In this document: one piece after another, positions 1 through 6,052 of the stretch
Layout: each line of letters opens with the position of its first letter
How positions within the stretch are numbered: the first letter of the stretch is position 1
Source of the DNA: a virus
Reading direction: 5' to 3' (one strand)
DNA: 24,946 nucleotides
Virus record (IMG/VR): IMGVR_UViG_3300032278_000112
Location: 1-24,946 of that record
Translations under genes and position numbers: made by a program
Notes under the pieces: model-generated
Told to the model about the DNA's origin: nothing
Databases searched by the model: none
The model's input: only the letters and a program-made list of their open reading frames with translations

Positions 1-233
1 CTTTTAAGATAAGAAACAAATTTTCCACGAGCAGGCTTAATAACTACTCCAGCAAATCCACAAACTCCACCTTCAACAACATAAGTTTTTTTGGAATAAT
101 CAATTTCATTACCCATCAACTCTGTAGGAGTTCCGACTACCATCGGAGTAACACCGACTCTACGACCAGCATCCATACCCATCAGATGGGCTCTCTCTAA
201 AACTTTTTCACAATGAACTTTGCTCATACTCAT
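1..233 (-). CDS. Conserved small phage protein, 3' end outside window
   Basis: The frame opens at an ATG at 233 and runs off the left edge, giving at least 77 residues beginning MSMSKVHCEKVLERAHLMGM. A second in-frame ATG lies two codons on. GAGAGA precedes the start by about 6 nt and serves as the SD sequence. The visible part ends with a GVCGFAGVVIKPARGKF stretch. I recognise that pattern from uncharacterised small phage proteins (usually GVCGFAWVxVxPAxGxF), but no function is known to me. It is the first gene after the promoter at 291-319, whose leader runs straight into its SD. No membrane segment or catalytic motif is visible. Confidence 0.75.
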   Translation of the reverse strand, partial: MSMSKVHCEKVLERAHLMGMDAGRRVGVTPMVVGTPTELMGNEIDYSKKTYVVEGGVCGFAGVVIKPARGKFVSYLK

Positions 234-290
234 AATAAATCTCTCAAAATTGGGAATTAATAGTCAGGAGAATTCCTAACCTTCACTTAT

Positions 291-319
291 ATTATCTCAA
301 AAACCAGCCATAGTGTCAA
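291..319 (-). promoter_or_regulatory. sigma70-type promoter, shared-leader family, copy 1
   Basis: On the minus strand TTGACA (319-314) and GATAAT (296-291) are separated by exactly 17 nt. It is flanked upstream by CCAATTATTGTC and downstream by ATAAGTGAAGG then GGAATTC, as in the related promoters at 1299, 6700 and 7524. It drives the gene starting at 233. The -10 differs from consensus by one base. Confidence 0.85.
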
Positions 320-337
320 GACAATAATTGGTTTTTT

Positions 338-427
338 CTAGATTAACGCAATCATAAAAAGTATTGATATATATGCAACACCAGATAACAATACTAGGAT
401 TGCAATTTCTTCAAGAAACATTTTCAT
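338..427 (-). CDS. 29-residue membrane peptide
   Basis: ATG at 427 is preceded by AGGAGTATATT, one of the best SD sequences in the window. The product begins MKMFLEEIAILVLLSGVAYI and is almost entirely one hydrophobic helix (about residues 8-29) with a short charged N-terminus. This suggests a single-pass inner-membrane micropeptide. It lies 9 nt downstream of the 24-residue gene and just upstream of the promoter at 291-319, so it closes the preceding unit. Function unknown. The strong SD and membrane character argue that it is translated, but size alone gives little statistical support. Confidence 0.55.
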   Translation of the reverse strand: MKMFLEEIAILVLLSGVAYISILFMIALI

Positions 428-436
428 AATATACTC

Positions 437-511
437 CTATTTTTTCTTTGATTTAACTTTTAATGATTCTAAAAACTTTTTGAAATTTTTCTGTTGTTCC
501 CACCTTTTCAT
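437..511 (-). CDS. 24-residue basic peptide
   Basis: ATG at 511 has GAGGTTGGAT immediately upstream as a plausible SD. The product (MKRWEQQKNFKKFLESLKVK then SKKK) is strongly basic and probably helical. It sits between the 98-residue protein (ends 524) and the 29-residue membrane peptide (starts 427) with only 9-12 nt gaps, which fits an operon of micro-genes. A nucleic-acid-binding role is only a guess from charge. Confidence 0.45.
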   Translation of the reverse strand: MKRWEQQKNFKKFLESLKVKSKKK

Positions 512-523
512 ATCCAACCTCTA

Positions 524-820
524 TTAAAATAATGAAGTATACATTCCAGTATGAGCAGTAAATTGATCTGTCAACATATCAAAATAAATGTTATTGTATT
601 CACTAACAGATTTCTTCTCACCCATTTTGGAAACTTTAGCAAATTCCATATCATAAGTATCCATTGAATTCAATGTGATCTTTAAATAATTAGAATTTGA
701 ACTGTTTCTACCAATCTTCATTACCAGACCATTAGAAAAACCCATAAAGTTTTTCGCTCCAGTCATCATACGGAATTTATTTCCGCCAAGTTGTTCTAAA
801 ATCGTTTTTGCTACACTCAT
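524..820 (-). CDS. Conserved phage protein (LGGNKF...MTGAKNF type)
   Basis: A 98-residue soluble protein starting MSVAKTILEQLGGNKF, with AGGATATATT upstream of the ATG. The pattern ILxQLGGNKF-xxMTGAKNF-GLxxKI-LKITLNSxDTYDMEF is one I recognise from small proteins scattered through phages and mobile elements of unrelated hosts. All are annotated as hypothetical, so the family is recognised but not its role. The DxYDxEF segment (about residues 54-61) and the C-terminal YTSLF are the most characteristic parts. There is no signal peptide or membrane segment. It sits 8 nt after the 53-residue gene, in the unit driven from 1299-1327. Confidence 0.85.
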   Translation of the reverse strand: MSVAKTILEQLGGNKFRMMTGAKNFMGFSNGLVMKIGRNSSNSNYLKITLNSMDTYDMEFAKVSKMGEKKSVSEYNNIYFDMLTDQFTAHTGMYTSLF

Positions 821-828
821 AATATATC

Positions 829-990
829 CTACTTTACACTTTCAACTAATGTTTCAACATCCGACACAAATCTAGTAACAACTTTACTAGGATTGAATCC
901 GACCCCAACTTCTTCACCAGAGAATTTAACACTAAATACTCCAGCAAAAAGCATATAAGCTAACGTTCCAATTGCTATATACTTAATCAT
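829..990 (-). CDS. 53-residue protein with N-terminal hydrophobic helix
   Basis: ATG at 990 overlaps the stop of the preceding small gene (ATGA), and AGGAGAAAGTT gives a strong SD. Residues 4-20 (YIAIGTLAYMLFAGVFS) form one hydrophobic helix, either an uncleaved anchor or a signal peptide. About 30 polar residues follow, ending VETLVESVK. There is no cysteine lipobox. Function unknown. The SD, the translational-coupling overlap and the short gap to the next gene make it a credible gene. Confidence 0.7.
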   Translation of the reverse strand: MIKYIAIGTLAYMLFAGVFSVKFSGEEVGVGFNPSKVVTRFVSDVETLVESVK

Positions 991-1082
991 AACTTTCTCC
1001 TGCGATGTTTATAACTCATTAAAACCCAGTCAAGTCTTTTACTAGATTTTTCTTCACTCACTCTTTTATACTTGGTCAACAT
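987..1082 (-). CDS. 31-residue very basic peptide
   Basis: This frame opens with ATG at 1082, encodes MLTKYKRVSEEKSSKRLDWV and ends with the basic tail YKHRRRKL. Its stop overlaps the next ATG (ATGA), suggesting translational coupling. No clear SD precedes its own start, so translation may depend on coupling to the 51-residue gene that ends 6 nt upstream. A nucleic-acid contact is possible from charge only. Confidence 0.4.
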   Translation of the reverse strand: MLTKYKRVSEEKSSKRLDWVLMSYKHRRRKL

Positions 1083-1088
1083 AATGAT

Positions 1089-1244
1089 CTATACCAAATC
1101 AATATGTTCTGTGATCACCATTCGACCACCAGTTTTCCAATGCTTAATAAAGCTGGCAATATCGTCTTCATAGGACATAACCATTTCAGCAAATCCCATT
1201 CTATCACCAAAGCATGATTCGTAAAACAATCTTATTCTACACAT
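1089..1244 (-). CDS. 51-residue phage protein, first gene of the 1299 promoter
   Basis: ATG at 1244 is preceded by AATAGAGTTTAATT (weak SD, AGAG). The product begins MCRIRLFYESCFGDRMGFAE and ends HIDLV. It has an acidic helix-like middle (EMVMSYEDDIASFIKHW) and two N-terminal cysteines (residues 2 and 11). No family is recognised. Its position directly after a consensus promoter and its conserved leader supports expression. Confidence 0.6.
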   Translation of the reverse strand: MCRIRLFYESCFGDRMGFAEMVMSYEDDIASFIKHWKTGGRMVITEHIDLV

Positions 1245-1298
1245 AATTAAACTCTATTGGGGGTTACGAGGCGAGAGGAATTCCCAACCTTCACTTAT

Positions 1299-1327
1299 AT
1301 TATATCAAATGGGGGGTGGAGTGTCAA
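1299..1327 (-). promoter_or_regulatory. Perfect-consensus sigma70 promoter, shared-leader family, copy 2
   Basis: Minus-strand TTGACA (1327-1322), a 17-nt spacer and TATAAT (1304-1299) match both boxes perfectly. CCAATTTTTATC lies upstream. Downstream comes ATAAGTGAAGGTTGGGAATTC and then GCCTCGTAACCC, nearly identical to the leader at 6660-6699. The transcript starts about 45 nt before the ATG at 1244. Confidence 0.92.
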
Positions 1328-1359
1328 GATAAAAATTGGTTATTTTGGTATTTTACCAA

Positions 1360-2004
1360 TTATTCTCTAGTAAATTTAGTAAACTCGCTTGTTGGGTAAG
1401 AGTTTTTGTCACATGTTGTATATAAAACATCTTCTTCCTGCTGTTGTCCGTATGGATTGGAGTAGTCGGTATAATAATATGAACAATAAAGAAAATCTCC
1501 TGTGTTCCACTCTCTATCATCTGGTCCACAATTTTTTGTAACATTCAATTTCCAATCATTATAATCACATTTAGAATCTTTATTATAAAGATTTACTGCT
1601 GAATCAGATTGCGGTGTTATTTTTATAGTAGATCCCATAGTTACTAAATAAGTTTTCGAATCAATATCAATAGAATAAGTGTGTTTTTCATCCTCTACAG
1701 CATAATTAGTAACACAATCTATATCAGAATACTCTTCAGTTTTTACAGATATGTCATTATCTACAAATGAAAATGAAAAATAATATGAGTGATTATCTTC
1801 ATTATCATAACAATCTGTTTTCCATATTTCTGCTGATTTTGTAGTAGCAGTTTGTGGACTGGAAAATTTTGTTCCACTTATGTTATCTCCATGATAATTT
1901 TTGGCTGGAGAAGTCGAAACATTCGCAGATGAACTGGGTGCATATTCTTCATTGTTTGCACAACCTAATAAAACGAGAAGTAAAGTGGGAATAATATATT
2001 TCAT
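1360..2004 (-). CDS. Predicted lipoprotein of unknown function
   Basis: I place the start at ATG 2004 because AAAGGAACAAC lies just upstream and the protein then opens with a lipoprotein signal, MKYIIPTLLLVLLGC, cleaved before Cys15 (lipobox LLGC). A longer in-frame extension exists but has no SD and would bury the signal. The mature part, about 200 residues, starts with a Ser/Asn-rich linker. It holds several cysteines (two CDxx pairs, an NCGPDD segment, CSYYY, TTCDKN) and many aromatic and acidic residues, as in exported disulfide-bonded proteins. It lies 25 nt downstream of the halogenase. Phage lipoproteins can act in superinfection exclusion or as o-spanins. It is too long for a typical o-spanin, so exclusion or surface alteration is the likelier guess. 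Confidence 0.75.
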   Translation of the reverse strand: MKYIIPTLLLVLLGCANNEEYAPSSSANVSTSPAKNYHGDNISGTKFSSPQTATTKSAEIWKTDCYDNEDNHSYYFSFSFVDNDISVKTEEYSDIDCVTNYAVEDEKHTYSIDIDSKTYLVTMGSTIKITPQSDSAVNLYNKDSKCDYNDWKLNVTKNCGPDDREWNTGDFLYCSYYYTDYSNPYGQQQEEDVLYTTCDKNSYPTSEFTKFTRE

Positions 2005-2029
2005 GTTGTTCCTTTCATAATATATTTCA

Positions 2030-3283
2030 TTAATCAGTTGTTTTTGGACTATAATATTTAAAATCATCTAAATAAACTCCCAATTGACACCAAATCCCTG
2101 AAGGAAATAAATTAGTATACTTATTACTATTTGATTGATAATTTTTCCAAAGCATTTTAGAACAATCATCTTTTATTTCTCGCATATGTCGCCAAAATTC
2201 TGTGTCTTCACGACCATTCAATGCATAATGTGTCAATTGAAAATCTAAACATTCTTTCCAGATTTTTATCATTAATTTATTATATGCTCGAGGACCTATT
2301 CCTCTTTTTAAGCATTTAACTAAAGTACTAATTCCAGTTTGTGTCATAACAAGAGCGGTAGCCTCTAATGGATCTACAAATCCAGCAGAAGATCCTATCG
2401 CAACAACATTATTACTCCAAGGATTTGCATATACTAAAGGTTTCCAGTTTATTAGTCTTGGTTCTTCCAATTTCTCACGGCCATTAATCATATGTTGTTC
2501 AAATTCTAAACTTGCCATTTCTTTATTAACATGTGATGAACTATAAACATATCCAATACTTACTCTATTTTTCAAACGTATTTCAAATTGCCACCCATAA
2601 CTTCTTGCAATAGATTTCGTTAAAAAAGTAGATTCATCTCTTTCTAAATTCTTTACTTGACATACTAATGCACTATCAGCATAATGATATTTACTAATAG
2701 GCATTTCCGTTTTATCTTGAACAAACTTTCTCTGAAATCCAGTACAATCAATATATAAATCATAACCAGAAGGCAATTCTTTCAATGTTGATTTAATATT
2801 TTTTGTTTTTTTACAATGATTTTTAACAATATCTGCCGCATTTGCCGCATCTAAATGATATCCATAATCTCTCCAACCTTGAGGTTTAGCGAACTCTTCT
2901 TGAAATATTTTCTTATTAATAACTCTATCTTTTCCTGATTCATATCTATAGTTTGCAGGATCTTTCATCATTTGATCAAAAGCATTATCATCATTTTGCC
3001 AAAAATATAAAGTAAAAGGATCACCCAATCCTGCCTCCTGATCCCATCCTGATTTCCAATTTCCATATTTTTTTATCGCCTGTGCTTTTGGCATCCATGT
3101 CTCTTCAGATATACCCAAATCATCAAACCATATTTTTATTTGAGGTAATGTAGATTCTCCCACACCTAAAATAGGAATATCTTCACTCTCATAAACTGTC
3201 AAATCATAATCTGGAAGATGTTTTTCAAAATAACCTGCAGTCCACCATCCAGCATGACCTCCACCAATTATACAAATCTTCAT
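2030..3283 (-). CDS. Flavin-dependent (tryptophan-type) halogenase-like protein
   Basis: A 417-residue FAD-dependent halogenase-family protein; SD AGGAAAAATAAT precedes the ATG. Visible motifs are the dinucleotide-binding GGGHAGW (residues 7-13), GVGESTLPQ (40-48), YDLYIDCTG before the second FAD segment, and FVDPLEATA, which matches the FLEPLESTG segment carrying the catalytic glutamate of PrnA. It is shorter than PrnA-type enzymes (about 500-540 residues). Two signature sites are altered. The WxWxIP motif reads WQFEIR. The region of the catalytic lysine (Lys79 in PrnA) reads MPKAQAIKKYGNW, where a gapless alignment to the tryptophan puts Gln at the lysine site, with lysines at 66, 71 and 72 nearby. 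A marine cyanophage halogenase (VirX1) is established, so a phage copy is plausible. The substrate is unknown, and a non-halogenating monooxygenase role cannot be excluded. tRNA-Val lies directly upstream. Confidence 0.85.
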   Translation of the reverse strand: MKICIIGGGHAGWWTAGYFEKHLPDYDLTVYESEDIPILGVGESTLPQIKIWFDDLGISEETWMPKAQAIKKYGNWKSGWDQEAGLGDPFTLYFWQNDDNAFDQMMKDPANYRYESGKDRVINKKIFQEEFAKPQGWRDYGYHLDAANAADIVKNHCKKTKNIKSTLKELPSGYDLYIDCTGFQRKFVQDKTEMPISKYHYADSALVCQVKNLERDESTFLTKSIARSYGWQFEIRLKNRVSIGYVYSSSHVNKEMASLEFEQHMINGREKLEEPRLINWKPLVYANPWSNNVVAIGSSAGFVDPLEATALVMTQTGISTLVKCLKRGIGPRAYNKLMIKIWKECLDFQLTHYALNGREDTEFWRHMREIKDDCSKMLWKNYQSNSNKYTNLFPSGIWCQLGVYLDDFKYYSPKTTD

Positions 3284-3302
3284 ATATTATTTTTCCTATA
3301 TT

Positions 3303-3378
3303 TGGTAGGGGTTATTGGAATCGAACCAATGACAATCTGCGTGTAAAACAGGCGCTCTCCCAACTGAGCTAAACCCCT
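3303..3378 (-). tRNA. tRNA-Val (anticodon TAC)
   Basis: The 76-nt cloverleaf includes an encoded CCA. Acceptor AGGGGTT pairs with AACCCCT, the D-arm is AGCTCAGTTGGGAGAGC, the anticodon loop TTTACAC gives UAC, and the T-arm is TTGGTTCGATTCCAA. It reads GUA and, if U34 is modified to cmo5U, further Val codons. Confidence 0.95.
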
Positions 3379-4059
3379 ATGATAAATATTATAATTATGG
3401 ATGAACTTACATACACATATAAAAATATGTTCCACGAGGAAAGTATAGGATTTCGTTTCTCCCCTCATGCTTCCCTAGAAGAAAAAACACTCACCGTAGG
3501 ACCAAATTCTAAACTGACAAAATCTTGTTCAACAACTATTGATGGACCTCATTTAACATTTGATTCTATAAAATGGAATGACATCTTAATGATAGATATA
3601 AAAATCGAAGCATTTCTTACAGGAGTAGCACAAAAAGTATTAAACAAAGCCATATTCAATTCAAATACCGGACCCAAAGATATGTCTTTTCAAAAACTTC
3701 TTATTCAGTTACATGTCGGTCAAAGTCTTCCCAGTCATAACTGTTCACCAGCATATTATGGAGAAATAATTCAAGAAGCATTTGATTATTTCAATCAAAT
3801 AAATTCTGCTGTGATTGAACAATTCCAAATTCACAACCGCAAAAAGATGATTTATCTTGAATATATCATAATAGATAATCAAACAATTTATCTAACCCCA
3901 TTAACAAATATGAAAACCGATATGTTTTGTGATATCGAAATTCATACGCATCAAAATCAATTCGTTATAATTGAAAAATGGAGTGTCCGACAGGATTCGA
4001 ACCTGCATGATACGGGTTTGCAATCCGATACCTATCCATTCAGTCACAGACACAATTAA
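3379..4059 (+). CDS. Unrecognised protein on the opposite strand
   Basis: This is the only convincing plus-strand gene in the window. The frame is open for 226 codons, from an ATG touching the 5' end of tRNA-Val to a stop just past tRNA-Cys. No minus-strand frame covers 3470-3978. Codon third positions are mostly A/T, as in neighbouring genes, and the middle looks like a real folded protein (YYGEIIQEAFDYFNQINSAV). The C-terminal 25 or so residues are read antisense through tRNA-Cys and are probably not native, so the gene may have lost its true 3' end there. The start is uncertain: ATGs at 3379, 3397 and 3427 all lack an SD. No domain is recognised and no plus-strand promoter is evident. It could be a newly acquired or decaying gene. 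Confidence 0.55.
   Translation: MINIIIMDELTYTYKNMFHEESIGFRFSPHASLEEKTLTVGPNSKLTKSCSTTIDGPHLTFDSIKWNDILMIDIKIEAFLTGVAQKVLNKAIFNSNTGPKDMSFQKLLIQLHVGQSLPSHNCSPAYYGEIIQEAFDYFNQINSAVIEQFQIHNRKKMIYLEYIIIDNQTIYLTPLTNMKTDMFCDIEIHTHQNQFVIIEKWSVRQDSNLHDTGLQSDTYPFSHRHN
3979..4053 (-). tRNA. tRNA-Cys (anticodon GCA)
   Basis: The 75-nt cloverleaf has acceptor GTGTCTG pairing with CGGACAC (one G-U), discriminator U and encoded CCA. The anticodon loop TTGCAAA gives GCA. The T-arm is GCAGGTTCGAATCCTGT. It lies antisense to the 3' end of the plus-strand gene and 2 nt from the end of the CmcI-like gene. Confidence 0.95.
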
Positions 4060-4841
4060 AAAACTTTAAATATCGAGTCAACACAACAAGTAGTATTTCT
4101 TCCAAAGAAATCTACATAAAAATTATCAACTTTATATTTATTTTTTGCATTAGATAAAAAATCAACTATCTCAGATTCTTTTTTTTCACTATCTTCAATA
4201 ATAAGATAATCACCTTCTCTAAGGAGTAAATCTGTTTTTAAAAGTACTTCTTTTACATTTACATGAGCATCTTCAATAACTAATTTTTTACCCCGCCATC
4301 GTTCTAAAATTACAAAATCTTGTACAAGATCAAGATTTACAAAATCAACTTTTGGATGTAGCATATTTGGGGGGTTTATGTCGTAACTAATAACATCAGT
4401 ATCAAGTCCCATTACTGAACTAATATCAGCTAACCAAATAGCACTTCCTCCTAATCCCGATCCATATTCTACTATCGTATTGGGTTTCAATTCAGAAATC
4501 AGCATCCAATAAATTACAAGATCATATACACTTTTATATAAACCCAAATCTTTCCATTTAATTAATGAATGAGTGCCTTGAGATGTTGCCGTCTGAATCC
4601 AACTCATTGTTCTTTTCTTATTACTTAAAGAACAATTTTCCCTAGACCTGTTTTCATAACTAGAAAATCTATTAGATTTTGAATTTAAAAGTTGTTCCCA
4701 TAAATTTAAAATAGGTGAATAAATCTTTTCATCTTCTTCTTTAATACCCAAATCATATATGAGATTATCAAAAAAAGTAGGAACATCTCCTTGGCTTTTT
4801 AGCTTTTTTTGTAGGAGTGTTTCAACTTTTTGTTTATTCAT
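4056..4841 (-). CDS. CmcI/cephalosporin-hydroxylase-family SAM methyltransferase
   Basis: A 261-residue protein whose C-terminal two thirds is a Rossmann-type SAM fold. Motif I is IVEYGSGLGGSAIW (residues 123-136), followed by a conserved acidic residue in SYDINPP (about 152-158). VIEDAHVN (188-195) and LLREGDYLIIED (206-217) are the pattern of the CmcI family (cephalosporin hydroxylase / rhamnosyl O-methyltransferase). Members methylate hydroxyls on sugars or small molecules using SAM and a metal. The substrate here is unknown. The N-terminal 90 residues are charged and less conserved. No SD precedes the ATG at 4841, which lies 14 nt after tRNA-Asp, so the message may start by processing from the tRNA transcript. 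Confidence 0.8.
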   Translation of the reverse strand: MNKQKVETLLQKKLKSQGDVPTFFDNLIYDLGIKEEDEKIYSPILNLWEQLLNSKSNRFSSYENRSRENCSLSNKKRTMSWIQTATSQGTHSLIKWKDLGLYKSVYDLVIYWMLISELKPNTIVEYGSGLGGSAIWLADISSVMGLDTDVISYDINPPNMLHPKVDFVNLDLVQDFVILERWRGKKLVIEDAHVNVKEVLLKTDLLLREGDYLIIEDSEKKESEIVDFLSNAKNKYKVDNFYVDFFGRNTTCCVDSIFKVF

Positions 4842-4855
4842 AATAATTATTTAAA

Positions 4856-4933
4856 TGGCGGTCCCAATGGGATTTGAACCCATGTTGCTAGATTGACAAT
4901 CTAGAGTCCTAGGCCTAACTGAACGATGGGACC
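4856..4933 (-). tRNA. tRNA-Asp (anticodon GTC)
   Basis: The 78-nt cloverleaf has acceptor GGTCCCA pairing with TGGGACC, a G discriminator and encoded CCA. The anticodon stem CTAGA/TCTAG encloses loop TTGTCAA (GUC). The T-arm is CATGGGTTCAAATCCCATT. Confidence 0.95.
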
Positions 4934-5097
4934 AGTAAAAATAGCAAGGGGCAGGCTTATGCGTAGCTCTGAGCTTATTCCACGCTCCCCATACCCCTCA
5001 TAGCATCCGTAACCTCAAGTCCCGTCTGGCATGTTCACGCATCACAAAGTGATCGTAGTAGCTGGTCGACTCTCTCGTACAGATGGTTAGCTAATTT
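4934..5097 (-). ncRNA. Candidate structured non-coding RNA between tRNA-Asp and a small gene
   Basis: The 164 nt contain no credible gene and are clearly richer in G+C than their surroundings. Several nested stems can be drawn: AGGGG (4947-4951) with CCCCT (4994-4998), enclosing GCGT (4961-4964) with ACGC (4982-4985) and AGCT with AGCT (4965-4975); ATCAC-AAA-GTGAT (5041-5053); TAGCT (5059-5063) with AGCTA (5089-5093). In the minus orientation there are also two tiny overlapping frames, of 14 and 8 codons. It matches no RNA class I can name (not tmRNA, 6S, RNase P or a hammerhead core). Being embedded between tRNAs, it would be co-transcribed and could be processed with them. Strand is assigned from the neighbours. 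Confidence 0.45.
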
Positions 5098-5250
5098 TTA
5101 AAAAGGACAGCCTGATGCAACTGAACAAAATCCATGCGGCTTGTCCCAATGATATACTGTCGAACTAATCAATGCAATCCATATTGAATTTTTCCATAAC
5201 CAAGACCATGTAAGCCATGGTATAAACGGAATTATTACTTCTAAACCCAT
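5098..5250 (-). CDS. 50-residue Trp-rich membrane peptide
   Basis: ATG at 5250 is preceded by AGAGATTTAAT (SD AGAGA). The product starts MGLEVIIPFIPWLTWSWLWK. It contains one or two hydrophobic segments (about 4-19 and 22-34) unusually rich in tryptophan, then a polar tail with two cysteines (CSVASGCPF at the end). Probably a small membrane protein. It lies 15 nt downstream of tRNA-Ile and directly upstream of the candidate structured RNA. Function unknown. Confidence 0.6.
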   Translation of the reverse strand: MGLEVIIPFIPWLTWSWLWKNSIWIALISSTVYHWDKPHGFCSVASGCPF

Positions 5251-5265
5251 ATTAAATCTCTATAT

Positions 5266-5342
5266 TGGTAGGCGAGGTTGGAATTGAACCAACGACCTCC
5301 ACCGTATCAGAGTGGCATTCTAACCTGCTGAACTACTCGCCT
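5266..5342 (-). tRNA. tRNA-Ile (anticodon GAT)
   Basis: The 77-nt cloverleaf has acceptor AGGCGAG pairing with CTCGCCT, discriminator A and encoded CCA. The anticodon stem CCACT/GGTGG encloses loop CTGATAC (GAU). The T-arm is CGTTGGTTCAATTCCAACC. It lies 2 nt from tRNA-Tyr, so the pair is co-transcribed. Confidence 0.95.
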
Positions 5343-5344
5343 AT

Positions 5345-5429
5345 TGGTGGGGAGGGATGGAGTCGAACCATCACAGTCTCAGACGGCTGATTTACAGTCA
5401 GTTGGGCTCGCCACTTGCTCAGCCTCCCC
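5345..5429 (-). tRNA. tRNA-Tyr (anticodon GTA)
   Basis: This class II tRNA of 85 nt has a long variable arm. Acceptor GGGGAGG pairs with CCTCCCC, followed by discriminator A and encoded CCA. Anticodon loop CTGTAAA gives GUA. Its 5' half overlaps in sense the 3' end of the small gene at 5379-5537, whose stop codon lies inside the variable region. Confidence 0.95.
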
Positions 5430-5537
5430 TTTATTTTCAACAATTCTATATGCAGTATTTCTTGCTTCTATTTCTCCAAATCCTTCTTGAAGAAGATCCC
5501 TATAAATATGTTCTACTAATCTTTGTTCAAAACTCAT
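5379..5537 (-). CDS. Small protein whose 3' end runs into tRNA-Tyr
   Basis: ATG at 5537 overlaps the stop of the metallopeptidase gene (ATGA), and CGGAGAAAAT provides an SD. The product is 52 residues, starting MSFEQRLVEHIYRDLLQEGF. The first 36 residues look like a normal helical small phage protein. From residue 37 (GEAEQVASPTDCKSAV) the sequence is simply tRNA-Tyr read in sense, and the stop TGA (5379-5381) is inside the tRNA. The tRNA 5' end falls exactly on a codon boundary after Lys36. RNase P processing would therefore leave a stop-less message. The original gene was probably longer and was truncated by acquisition of the tRNA. Function unknown. Confidence 0.6.
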   Translation of the reverse strand: MSFEQRLVEHIYRDLLQEGFGEIEARNTAYRIVENKGEAEQVASPTDCKSAV

Positions 5538-6052
5538 ATTTTCTCCGTTTCTTGTTTTACGAAATCATCCCAAACTGAAATAAATGATAAAAACAAACCA
5601 CGTTGTCTGCCATGTGCTTCTATTTCATATGGTAATTCAAAATATTCAGTCAAATCTTCAGGAGTAAATTCTTTATTTTTCCAACGTAAGGTACCTGATC
5701 TCCAGGTCAATTCTCCAATAAGATATTGTTTAATATGTACTAACTCATGAGCTAAAGTTTCAAGAATCTGATGAACCCATTCATCGCCACCTCTTCTACG
5801 ACCATATTCATCTTCATTCATTTTGCGATGATCAAGAATAATTTGAAACTTCCTTGGTCTGTAGACATTAGTACCAGGTTTAATTTTTGCTTCGCCACCA
5901 TCAATATGGCGCCTCATATGTACATCTATTTCTACATTATCTAAAAGTCTTTCACGATTAGGAAGCAATTTTGTTAGACCATAAGCGGTCATACCAACAA
6001 TTGCATCCTTAACGTTTTGATCAAAATTTCTACAATGAAGATTAACTTTCAT
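5534..6052 (-). CDS. Putative zinc metallopeptidase (HExxH)
   Basis: A 172-residue protein with a clear zinc-protease motif, LAHELVHIKQY: His102, Glu103 and His106. Downstream, LPYEIEAHG contains Glu143, Glu145 and His147, any of which could be the third zinc ligand. The arrangement resembles SprT-like or other small phage HExxH proteins. Family assignment beyond gluzincin-like is not secure. There is no signal peptide, so it would act in the cytoplasm. GGAGCTTATTAA precedes the ATG, and the preceding gene stops at the adjacent base (6053). It is translationally coupled to the small gene that overlaps tRNA-Tyr. Substrate unknown. Confidence 0.75.
   Translation of the reverse strand: MKVNLHCRNFDQNVKDAIVGMTAYGLTKLLPNRERLLDNVEIDVHMRRHIDGGEAKIKPGTNVYRPRKFQIILDHRKMNEDEYGRRRGGDEWVHQILETLAHELVHIKQYLIGELTWRSGTLRWKNKEFTPEDLTEYFELPYEIEAHGRQRGLFLSFISVWDDFVKQETEKI

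Noticed and set aside
1003-1034. TTGACT followed by TATAAA upstream of the 53-codon gene as a promoter.
   Set aside because: The spacer is only 14 nt and lies within a coupled small gene; too short for sigma70.
1353-1544. A 63-codon minus-strand frame overlapping the lipoprotein gene.
   Set aside because: It lies in a different frame inside the lipoprotein coding region, without an SD.
4934-5097. Hammerhead ribozyme.
   Set aside because: The invariant CUGANGA and GAAA core elements are not present on the expected strand.
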